A stretch of DNA of 5,579 nt from DATMBL01 sp050735975. Lineage in GTDB: Bacteria > Desulfobacterota > Binatia > UBA9968. The notes beneath the pieces are model-generated. The model was not told the DNA's origin. It saw only the letters and a program-made list of their open reading frames with translations, and did not search any database. A program made the position numbers and the translations under genes. The stretch lies in contig JBOHVS010000313.1 in the NCBI GenBank assembly GCA_050735975.1, positions 1-5,579 on the forward strand, given 5' to 3'. Below, piece after piece: positions 1 to 5,377 of this stretch (the stretch's first letter is position 1; each line of letters begins with the position of its first letter).

Positions 1-1
1 A

Positions 2-70
2 AAAGGTACCGGGAGTCTTTCGGCTAAAGACTTGGCGGAACTAGGTTGCAGCTCAGACGTTGTTGAATGA
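2..70 (+). CDS. Possible C-terminal end of an unidentified upstream gene (partial)
   Basis: A reading frame is open from the window edge to a TGA at 68-70 and would encode a 22-residue tail ending LAELGCSSDVVE. I do not recognise the protein. Another frame beginning at position 1 also runs open and stops at 25-27 (tail KRYRESFG), so the true frame cannot be decided from so short a stretch. If the 2-70 frame is real, its last codons and stop lie inside copy 1 of the direct repeat that starts at 59. Confidence is low because any frame has a fair chance of being open over 22 codons. Confidence 0.2.
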   Translation, partial: KGTGSLSAKDLAELGCSSDVVE

Positions 71-130
71 AAACGCCTATAACACCTGACGCGAGCCGAC
101 TTCCCCCCGGTGGCGGCAGAGAGGAAGGGC
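59..130 (+). repeat. 72-bp direct repeat, copy 1
   Basis: This segment starts gttgttgaat and ends agaggaagggc. It matches 5213-5284 in the same orientation at 70 of 72 positions. The differences are at 69 (G here, T in copy 2) and 106 (C here, T in copy 2). It ends one base before the stop codon of the FAD oxidase gene on the opposite strand. I see no transposase and no terminal inverted repeats. It could be a dispersed intergenic repeat, a recombination scar or a duplicated end of an inserted segment. Confidence 0.93.
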
Positions 131-131
131 G

Positions 132-1502
132 CTACGGTTTGATGTTCTGGTTCAGGTGGAAAACGTTCTCGGGATCGTATCGTCTCTTGAGCTGTACCAG
201 GCGATCATAATTCGGTCCATAAGCCGCTGCGATTCGGTCGCCTTCGTCTTCGGTCATGAAATTCACATAGGCGCCGGCCGACGCGTACGGCGCAGACGCT
301 TTGAAAAACTCGCGTGCCCACCCAATGCACGCCGCGTCGTGCGCCTTCTCATCCCATCGCCCATGGACATTCATCACGAACCTCGCGTCTCTATGGCCAT
401 AAGCCATCGCGTCTGCTGGAACACGGTTGGGCGCTCCGGCGATGAGCCCCACGAAGATCTCACATTGCGGAGAGGGCAGCCGGCCTGCGAACTCGATCAT
501 CGAGTCCAGCGCGCCGTCGCTCAGTTCTGTGAAATTATGGGACTTCCAATAGTTCCTCGCGCCTGGAGCGAGCAAAGGGTCAAAGGCCTGCTGCCACGCG
601 GTATATGGCTGAGCGCCGATATGTTCACCATGAGCGTCGCCAAAACCGCGCAAGGGCGCGATCAGCTTCTCCCCCTCGGAAGTATCGCCGTCGTAAAATA
701 TCGCCAACACGACAACCTCCTTGCCGTGCACGTTCTCCGGAACAAATGGCAACGGCGGAGCCTTGCGAAGCACGAGCCAGACGTTGAGGTCCTCAGGCGC
801 CGATTCGACGAATTCTCGATACCGTGTTAGCACCTGCTTGGCCTGGTCGAACGGAAAAACCATCAACCCTGCCAATATCTCAGGACCCACGGGATAGAGC
901 TCGAATTCGAACCGGGTTACTACGCCGAAGTTGCCGCCACCCCCTCGAATCGCCCAGAAGAGATCGGGAGTTTCGTTTTTGCTTGCGCGTATCCTATTCC
1001 CGTCGGCGGTGACCACTTCTGTAGAGACGAGATTGTCGATCGTCATCCCGTACTTACGAGTCAACCATCCGAAACCGCCGCCCAGGGTTAGGCCGGCAAT
1101 ACCAGTCGTTGAATTAATTCCCACCGGCGTCGCCAGCGCGTGTGCCTGCGCCGCATCATCAAAATCATGAAGTGTGGCGCCTGGCTCGACGTAGGCGCGC
1201 CTCTTCCCAACATCAACGCGCACGTTCTTCATGGTTGAAAAGTCGATCATCACGCCGTCATCACAAACTGCGTTTCCGGCGATGTTATGCCCGGCGCCGC
1301 GGATCGATATATCGAGGCCGCGCTCGCGCGCAAACGCTATTGCATGCGGAACGTCAGCGGCGTCTGCGCATTGCACGATGACAGCGGGCCGGCGATCAAT
1401 CATCGCATTCCATACTTCCCGAGCTTCGTCGTAACTCCGATCATCAGGTAACACCACCTGGCCCTTTACTTTGCTCTTGAGCATCTCAATACTAGTTGTC
1501 AT
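132..1502 (-). CDS. FAD-dependent oxidase, VAO/berberine-bridge-enzyme type, His-linked flavin
   Basis: A complete 456-residue flavoprotein oxidase. The N-terminal FAD-binding (PCMH-type) half, about residues 35-205, carries RGAGHNIAG at 69-77. His72 is the expected site of 8-alpha-histidyl FAD attachment. TGIAGLTLGGGFGWLTRKYG (133-152) and AIRGGGGNFGVVT (184-196) form the rest of the flavin pocket. The C-terminal BBE segment (about 412-454) has YVNF, NYDRLVQLKRRYDPENVF and a final NQNI. In bicovalent family members a Cys occupies the spot that here reads NSTTG (Asn130), so the flavin is probably held only through His72, as in 6-hydroxy-D-nicotine oxidase, which has a similar length. There is no signal peptide, so it is probably cytoplasmic. 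The substrate cannot be predicted. The start is well supported by AAAGGAGGT placed 5-6 nt upstream. It stands alone and converges on the repeat at its 3' end. Confidence 0.95.
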   Translation of the reverse strand: MTTSIEMLKSKVKGQVVLPDDRSYDEAREVWNAMIDRRPAVIVQCADAADVPHAIAFARERGLDISIRGAGHNIAGNAVCDDGVMIDFSTMKNVRVDVGKRRAYVEPGATLHDFDDAAQAHALATPVGINSTTGIAGLTLGGGFGWLTRKYGMTIDNLVSTEVVTADGNRIRASKNETPDLFWAIRGGGGNFGVVTRFEFELYPVGPEILAGLMVFPFDQAKQVLTRYREFVESAPEDLNVWLVLRKAPPLPFVPENVHGKEVVVLAIFYDGDTSEGEKLIAPLRGFGDAHGEHIGAQPYTAWQQAFDPLLAPGARNYWKSHNFTELSDGALDSMIEFAGRLPSPQCEIFVGLIAGAPNRVPADAMAYGHRDARFVMNVHGRWDEKAHDAACIGWAREFFKASAPYASAGAYVNFMTEDEGDRIAAAYGPNYDRLVQLKRRYDPENVFHLNQNIKP

Positions 1503-1507
1503 AATGA

Positions 1508-1516
1508 ACCTCCTTT
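1508..1516 (-). promoter_or_regulatory. Shine-Dalgarno site of the FAD oxidase gene
   Basis: Read on the minus strand this is AAAGGAGGT, a near-perfect anti-16S match, 5-6 nt before the ATG at 1502-1500. It fixes the start of the oxidase and suggests efficient translation. Confidence 0.85.
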
Positions 1517-1559
1517 AGCTTTGTCATCTCTTCAGCATGGGATCGCCAGCGTTAAATGC

Positions 1560-1613
1560 CAACCCCACTATTTAGCTAATATCATCGTCTGACGTAAAGA
1601 AAGGGTGGGGTTG
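1560..1613. promoter_or_regulatory. 9-bp inverted repeat in the leader/promoter region of the FAD oxidase
   Basis: The arms are CAACCCCAC at 1560-1568 and GTGGGGTTG at 1605-1613, perfect complements separated by 36 AT-rich bases. They lie 58-111 bp upstream of the oxidase start, where a promoter is expected. A weak -35-like TTTACG lies between the arms on the minus strand, with no good -10. The layout would suit a dimeric regulator binding two half-sites or a stem in the 5' leader. This is inference; no regulator gene is next to it. Confidence 0.4.
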
Positions 1614-1632
1614 AAATTAGATCTGCCAGGGC

Positions 1633-1821
1633 TCAACCAGCGGGGTGTTGACCTAAGCTTTTCAGCACTCTAAAACCGCGAAGCAAATCGGCGTGACGAT
1701 CCCACTCGGCGTGAACGATAATGGCTCCGCATTTCGAGCATTTCGTGGGCTCATACGACGGCGGGTTCGGTAATTGTTCGAAGTTGTACTCACAGACTGA
1801 AAGCCGGGGAGGGGGGCTGCT
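1633..1821 (-). pseudogene. Start-less remnant of a small Cys-x-x-Cys (zinc-knuckle-like) protein
   Basis: On the minus strand a 62-codon open frame runs from just after a stop at 1824-1822 to a TGA at 1635-1633. It reads like real protein: VCEYNFEQLPNPPSYEPTKC, then SKCGAIIVHAEWDRHADLL, ending SLGQHPAG. The CSKCG pair resembles half of a zinc ribbon. No ATG, GTG or TTG occurs in the frame until after the Cys motif, and the stop at 1822-1824 blocks extension, so the 5' end is probably lost or shifted. I do not recognise the family. It lies between two divergent genes and just upstream of the rhomboid start. It could be a chance frame, but the composition argues somewhat against that. Confidence 0.4.
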
Positions 1822-1853
1822 TTACCGCTGGAACTCGATCCGGTACGGTTACG

Positions 1854-2732
1854 ATGACGAAAGATTCAGAAATTCGCTTGCGGGTTACGCGTGACCGAAA
1901 ATTGGCGGAGGAATGGGAGCTTGCTCTCATCGCCCAGGGCCTGTCTCCGAGCTTACACCCGACCCAGGATGGCTTTGTTCTCAGCGTCCCGAAGGAACAG
2001 GAGAGGAGGGCGCTTGTTGGGCTGTCGGCGTACGAGAGGGAGAACCCACGGGAACTACGAGAGAGAGTGGAGCCGGTAGAGCCCCCAAGTTTGCTGCTGG
2101 GAGCGTCGGTTGCTGCGATTGTCCTCCTGTTTTTTTCGATTACGGTTATATGGAACTCCACGGTGCAATGGTTTCAACGCGGCAGTGCGGATGCTGAGCG
2201 AATACTGCTCGGCGAGCTATGGCGCGCGGTGACGGCTCTCACTCTGCATGCCAACCTCGTGCACGCCCTAAGCAATGCCATCGGTATCGCTCTATTTCTC
2301 AGCGCGCTATCCGGCATGCTGGGTGCTGGACTTGGTTCGGCTCTGGTTCTGCTGGCCGGTGCCGGCGGAAATCTTGCCAACGCCCTCGTCCATGGCTCGG
2401 CTCACGTATCAATAGGAGCCTCTACTTCGGTTTTTGGCGCTGTCGGGATGCTCGGCGGCTTGGGTCTGGCCCGGCGCGGGCGGAGAAAAATGCCCAGGCA
2501 CCGCGCCTGGATGCCAATCGCTGCGGCTCTTGCCCTTCTTGCGATGTTAGGGAGCGGAGGAGAACGCGTGGATGTTTTGGCTCACCTTTTTGGGTTTCTA
2601 TTTGGCGGTGTCTTAGGAGTCCTTTTCGCTTTCGTTGCACCCCATTCACCCGGGCGTCTTGTGCAGTGGGGCTGCGGCAGCGCGGCGCTCGCTGTGCTCA
2701 TTGGTTGCTGGACCCTGGCTTTACGTCCCTGA
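1854..2732 (+). CDS. Rhomboid family intramembrane serine protease
   Basis: A 292-residue multi-pass membrane protease. Residues 1-75 are a charged soluble domain, probably cytoplasmic, resembling the small domain found before some bacterial rhomboids. About seven hydrophobic segments follow (roughly 80-103, 135-152, 155-178, 187-205, 217-234, 239-262, 272-290). Family motifs are in order: ELWRAVTALTLHANLVHALS followed by N141 (the WR motif and the HxxxxHxxxN helix, His132, His137, Asn141), GASTSVFGAVG with the catalytic Ser190, and LAHLFGFLFGGVLG with the catalytic His244. The Ser/His dyad is intact, so it is probably active and cuts transmembrane segments of unknown substrates. The canonical GASG reads GAST here. 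ATG 1854 is the only standard start in the frame after an upstream open stretch, although its Shine-Dalgarno match is weak. No cotranscribed partner is evident. Confidence 0.9.
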   Translation: MTKDSEIRLRVTRDRKLAEEWELALIAQGLSPSLHPTQDGFVLSVPKEQERRALVGLSAYERENPRELRERVEPVEPPSLLLGASVAAIVLLFFSITVIWNSTVQWFQRGSADAERILLGELWRAVTALTLHANLVHALSNAIGIALFLSALSGMLGAGLGSALVLLAGAGGNLANALVHGSAHVSIGASTSVFGAVGMLGGLGLARRGRRKMPRHRAWMPIAAALALLAMLGSGGERVDVLAHLFGFLFGGVLGVLFAFVAPHSPGRLVQWGCGSAALAVLIGCWTLALRP

Positions 2733-3245
2733 AACAATTTCGTGAAATCGCCGCGGATCTATGTGCTGACGTGCTCGGAGGGAAAGATCAATAGGTGAGC
2801 GATTGTAAGTTTCACAAGGGGAGAAGTTCGCGTGGACCCGCTGCGATTCCTCGAATTACTCCGGTCCAAGTAAACTCTGACGTAGTTAAGCGTCAATTCA
2901 ATCCTGAGACGGAATTGGGCCTCCGCTCTCTCAATTTGTGGCTTCTACCCGGAATTGCTCTATTTCCATCCCAGCCTCCTCCTTTTCCCCTAATTCACAT
3001 TGGATGGCGACCAATTAGCTGGGCTGAGACTCTTCTGCAGGTTAACTAATACTGGTTGGGGCCAATTCACAGTTTGACCAAGATCAGAAAAGCCTCCGTA
3101 ATTTTCTCTCTGCAGGGAAATTTTACCTCCCCAAGCGACCAAACATTTGTCGGATGTCCGCTTCTGACTTGATTCTTGACGTGGCAGTTCCTTTGCAGTC
3201 GTCGCAAATGTGGTTTCAAGATTCTGTTAGAAGGAGGCGTGTTTA
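2733..3245. other. 513-bp region with no convincing gene; two short gene-start-like frames
   Basis: No frame on either strand gives a believable full protein. Two short sites look like gene starts. On the plus strand AAGGGGAGAAG at 2817-2827 precedes GTG 2832 and encodes VDPLRFLELLRSK before a stop at 2871-2873. On the minus strand a strong AAAAGGAGGAGG (2986-2975) precedes ATG 2969-2967 and encodes MEIEQFRVEATN before a stop at 2933-2931. They may be 5' stubs of decayed genes or chance. A small inverted repeat TGACG/CGTCA (2878-2882, 2891-2895) lies between them. No terminator is visible after the rhomboid gene. Confidence 0.5.
3231..3237 (+). promoter_or_regulatory. Shine-Dalgarno site of the exported small protein
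   Basis: AAGGAGG sits 8 nt before ATG 3246. This strong match is the main support that the downstream 114-codon frame is translated. I could not place a convincing promoter upstream; a TTGACG at 3176-3181 lacks a -10 at the right distance. Confidence 0.85.
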
Positions 3246-3590
3246 ATGATAAAGAAACTGTCCGCAATTATTGCCTTTGGAGCGATTCTAATGCTCGTAC
3301 AGGCATCAAAAGCATCTGCATCGGACGTAGTATTACTCCAATGTGATGGTTCCCTGAAGGTCCATGCGGTGCAATACCATAGCGTTGACCCTGGCATAGT
3401 GGAGGGCGACGAATGCGCGTTTGCAACGTCTACTCTGTTAGGCCTCGGCTACGAACTCAAATCAACCACCGAGTTGGGTATTAAGGAAGAGCAAAATACC
3501 GGCAATAGTGGTCAAAAGAAAGTTAAAAACCCTAACCATCCAAGTCTGCCGGCGGTATTGATGATATTCGTTGGTCAACCAGTCGCTTAG
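3246..3590 (+). CDS. Small exported protein of unknown function
   Basis: A 114-residue protein that I do not recognise. It begins with a classic Sec signal peptide: MIKKLS, a hydrophobic core AIIAFGAILMLVQA, and an Ala-Ser-Ala site predicting cleavage after residue 25. The mature ~89 residues contain exactly two cysteines (Cys33 in LLQCDGS and Cys57 in GDECAFA), which could form one disulfide outside the cytoplasm. A polar, Lys/Asn-rich stretch (about 80-100) is followed by a hydrophobic C-terminus, PAVLMIFVGQPVA. A good ribosome site lies upstream and a strong terminator about 50 bp downstream, so it forms a single-gene unit. Base composition is more AT-rich than the ATP-grasp gene, hinting at a different origin. 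Existence as a gene is well supported; function is open. Confidence 0.75.
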   Translation: MIKKLSAIIAFGAILMLVQASKASASDVVLLQCDGSLKVHAVQYHSVDPGIVEGDECAFATSTLLGLGYELKSTTELGIKEEQNTGNSGQKKVKNPNHPSLPAVLMIFVGQPVA

Positions 3591-3638
3591 AGTGAAAAAG
3601 GTAAGACAGACTAAGTAACTAAGCTGTGATGAAACCAC

Positions 3639-3679
3639 AACGGCGGTCCGGAACATATCCGGGCCGCCGTTTTCTTTTC
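3639..3679 (+). terminator. Rho-independent terminator after the small exported protein gene
   Basis: A 13-bp stem pairs AACGGCGGTCCGG (3639-3651) with CCGGGCCGCCGTT (3659-3671), with one G-U pair, around the 7-nt loop AACATAT. A T-rich tail TTCTTTT (3672-3678) follows. This is a textbook intrinsic terminator. It ends the 3246-3590 transcript and separates it from the nucleotidyltransferase unit. Confidence 0.93.
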
Positions 3680-3802
3680 AATACAATGACTATCAGGCGG
3701 AGATTGATTGAATTTTCCTTCCGCGTAATTCTTGGCCGGGTTTCGGGATGGATAAATCCGACCGTCATAGTCTGACAGATCGCGAACCCTCTGGATGAGG
3801 TT

Positions 3803-3829
3803 TTGGACGTCTCCCGGCTTTGCTATAAT
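3803..3829 (+). promoter_or_regulatory. Sigma70-type extended -10 promoter for the MNT/HEPN unit
   Basis: A consensus TATAAT at 3824-3829 is preceded by TG in TGCTATAAT, forming an extended -10. A TTGGAC at 3803-3808 could act as a -35 but with a short 15-bp spacer, so the extended -10 probably carries most of the recognition. The transcript should begin near 3836, leaving a leader of about 50 nt before ATG 3886. I saw no clear palindromic operator over it. Confidence 0.7.
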
Positions 3830-3885
3830 CGGCCCGTATTATTAGAAAACCAGCCTAGGTTCTTCCGGCCAGTGTGGAGTGGGTC

Positions 3886-4179
3886 ATGAAAACAAAAGAA
3901 GAAGTCTTGAGGATCTTACAAGAGGAAAAACCGGAACTGGTGCGCCGCTATGGCGTAAAAAGGCCCGCCCTTTTTGGTTCCTATGCGCGCGATGATCAGC
4001 GCGAGAATAGCGACGTGGATGTCCTAGTTGAGGTTGACCCCTCGATCGGTATTGACTTTGTTGAGCTCGCCGAGCGGATTGAAGGAGCACTTGGGGTCCG
4101 CGCTGAGATTGTGTCGCGGCGGGCAATCAAGCCGCGCTATTGGGAAGTGATTAAAGAGGATTTGATTGATGTCCCGTAG
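3886..4179 (+). CDS. mntA: MntA-type minimal nucleotidyltransferase (HEPN/MNT antitoxin)
   Basis: A 97-residue minimal nucleotidyltransferase of the DNA polymerase beta superfamily. It carries the defining motif GSYARDDQRENSDVDVLVE: the Gly-Ser, the spacer and the Asp-x-Asp metal-binding pair are all intact. A third acidic region lies near the end (GVRAEIVSRRAIKPRYWEVI). Characterised family members work as antitoxins that AMPylate their HEPN RNase partner using ATP. I chose ATG 3886 because GGAG at 3876-3879 is at the right distance; the in-frame GTG at 3874 would overlap that site. The HEPN reading frame begins inside its end (ATG 4169, stop 4177-4179), the usual coupled arrangement. Here the partner is broken, so the antitoxin appears orphaned. 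It could serve a toxin elsewhere or simply be a relic that has not yet decayed. Confidence 0.9.
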   Translation: MKTKEEVLRILQEEKPELVRRYGVKRPALFGSYARDDQRENSDVDVLVEVDPSIGIDFVELAERIEGALGVRAEIVSRRAIKPRYWEVIKEDLIDVP

Positions 4180-4395
4180 GCCACCCCGCTCCTAATCGAA
4201 GATATTTGGGAAGCTATTGAGAAGATTGAACGCTACGTTTCCGGTCTGAATCACGATGCTTTTGTAAGGGACGATAAGACCGTTGACTCGGTCGTACGTA
4301 ATCTGGAGATCATTGGAGAGGCCGCCAATCGGTTGCCAGAGGATTTGAGGACCGAGCACTCCCAGAAGGTATCCCGCCCGGGAAGTGTTACTTGA
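4169..4395 (+). pseudogene. hepT: Broken HEPN-domain (HepT/DUF86-type) toxin gene: frameshifted and 3'-truncated
   Basis: ATG 4169 overlaps the end of mntA and gives MSRRPPR, then hits a stop at 4193-4195. Adding one base near 4189-4190 restores the expected start RLLIEDIWEAIEKIERYV, and the frame then continues with KTVDSVVRNLEIIGEAANRL and PEDLRTEHSQ, an unmistakable HEPN (DUF86) N-terminal half. After about residue 70 the similarity ends and the frame stops at 4393-4395 with KVSRPGSVT. The C-terminal half is absent, including the RNase motif Arg-x4-6-His and the following Tyr that MntA AMPylates. Family members are usually around 110-140 residues. The product cannot be an active toxin. The one-base shift could be a sequencing error, but the lost 3' half could not. 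Confidence 0.85.
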
Positions 4396-5225
4396 ACATC
4401 ACCATCCTTCGCGAATCCTGGCGCGCGCATCCGCTCGCCTGGATCCATCGCGCTGAAGCGCGCTCCTGCGCCGAGGAATTGCGGCGCGCGGGGTATGCGG
4501 TGCGGCTCGCTCTATTCCAGGATGATTCGGTCTCTGCCCTGCCCCCCGGCGTGCTCCTGCTTCGCGTTTCCGACCCCGTGATGCTCGCCGCCGTAAAGAC
4601 GCTGACGCGCGCCGGGAGAACCTTTGTCGGACCCGGCGTCGCAGTCATGGAACGCTGTTACGACAAGTACGAAGCATACCGCATCGCGACTGCGAACGGG
4701 GTGGACTGCCCGGCGACCGCCCTCGCCAGCGAGGCCGGCGCGATGCCGTTTCCGCTGGTGCTCAAGCCCCGGCGCGGATCCGACTCGATCGGCGTCCGGC
4801 TCCTCCGGGACGGTCCGATTCCCGCGTACGCGCGGACCGGCGGCTACATCACGCAGCGATACGTGCGCGGCGCGGAGCTGACCGTTGCCGTGGTTCGCGA
4901 CCGCGCCGGAATGGCGCTACGCATTTTCCTGCCCGAGGGGACACCGTACTCTTTCCTCCGCAAGTATCTGCTGCGGCCGCGCCGCGCGCCGCTGGCCGAC
5001 GCCGGCCTCGCCGAGCGAGTGCGCCGTAGGGCGCTGGAAATCGCCGGGATCTTCGGGGTTGACTGGGCGGCGCGCATTGACCTGATTCACGAAGCGGCAA
5101 CCGACCGCTTGTGTTTTCTCGAATGCGACGCCGCGCCGCTCGTTGGGGCGAATTCGGTGTTCGCCGCTAGCCTCGAAGCCGCGGGTATGAGTCGCGCCGA
5201 ACAGCTGCGGATGTTGTTGAATTAA
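4392..5225 (+). CDS. ATP-grasp ligase, D-Ala-D-Ala ligase/RimK-like
   Basis: A 277-residue ATP-grasp protein expected to join a carboxylate to an amine via an acyl-phosphate. The N-terminal third is a pre-ATP-grasp fold (MNITILRESWRAHPLAWIHR onward). ERCYDKYEAYRIA (87-99) carries the first conserved Lys, and FPLVLKPRRGSDSIGV (120-135) holds the ATP-binding Lys125 and the glycine loop. The C-terminal metal-binding part is AARIDLIHEA (Asp230) and FLECDAAPLVGANS (Glu244, Asp246). Most family members have Asn at the third position (E-x-N); here it is Asp246. The tail SRAEQLRMLLN resembles the end of D-Ala-D-Ala ligases. The start is TTG 4392 with GGAAG 4381-4385 upstream. TTGA (4392-4395) overlaps the HEPN remnant stop. 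The gene is clearly more GC-rich than its upstream neighbours. The substrate is unknown; the short length argues against cell-wall Ddl itself. Confidence 0.9.
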   Translation: MNITILRESWRAHPLAWIHRAEARSCAEELRRAGYAVRLALFQDDSVSALPPGVLLLRVSDPVMLAAVKTLTRAGRTFVGPGVAVMERCYDKYEAYRIATANGVDCPATALASEAGAMPFPLVLKPRRGSDSIGVRLLRDGPIPAYARTGGYITQRYVRGAELTVAVVRDRAGMALRIFLPEGTPYSFLRKYLLRPRRAPLADAGLAERVRRRALEIAGIFGVDWAARIDLIHEAATDRLCFLECDAAPLVGANSVFAASLEAAGMSRAEQLRMLLN

Positions 5226-5284
5226 AACGCCTATAACACCTGACGCGAGCCGACTTCCCTCCGGTGGCGGCAGAGAGGAAGGGC
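5213..5284 (+). repeat. 72-bp direct repeat, copy 2
   Basis: This is the partner of 59-130, in the same orientation, with 70 of 72 identical bases. It begins inside the last codons of the ATP-grasp gene (the TTG-AAT-TAA end) and runs 59 bp past the stop. Its T at 5223 creates the TAA stop. In this copy an imperfect stem can form between CTTCCCTC and GAGAGGAAG with one bulged A; copy 1 loses one pair of it. The two copies bracket about 5.08 kb. Confidence 0.93.
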
Positions 5285-5377
5285 ACAGAAAAGGTGCGGA
5301 AGTCTTTTCGCGTCGCGATGCATTGCGGGAGATCTTGTGTTAGTTCGAGCCGAAGAAGAAAAAGGTTGGAGATGGGG

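Noticed and set aside
99..130. Hairpin within the repeat acting as a terminator
   Set aside because: The stem CTTCCCTC/GAGAGGAAG has a bulge, loses a pair in copy 1 and has no T-rich tail on either side.
156..830. A 224-codon plus-strand open frame
   Set aside because: It lies wholly antisense to the well-supported FAD oxidase and its translation shows no domain or motif, as expected for a shadow of GC-rich coding DNA.
1790..2161. A 123-codon minus-strand open frame opposite the rhomboid N-terminus
   Set aside because: The composition is Ser/Arg/Thr-rich with no recognisable motif, and it is antisense to a credible gene.
2219..2794. A 191-codon plus-strand open frame overlapping the rhomboid gene
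   Set aside because: It is an out-of-frame shadow rich in Arg/Cys/Ser; the rhomboid frame carries all the catalytic motifs.
2795..3049. An 84-codon plus-strand frame from a GTG start
   Set aside because: GGAGGG upstream is about 12 nt away, the product has no motif, and proline-rich low-information sequence dominates. I see no support for a real protein.
3176..3204. Promoter starting with TTGACG before the exported protein
   Set aside because: The -35 match is good, but the bases 17 bp downstream (TCGTCG) do not resemble a -10.
59..5284. Tandem duplication of the whole ATP-grasp region
   Set aside because: If the segment were duplicated, bases before copy 1 should match the ATP-grasp gene before copy 2. 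Beyond a few bases (cagct) they do not.
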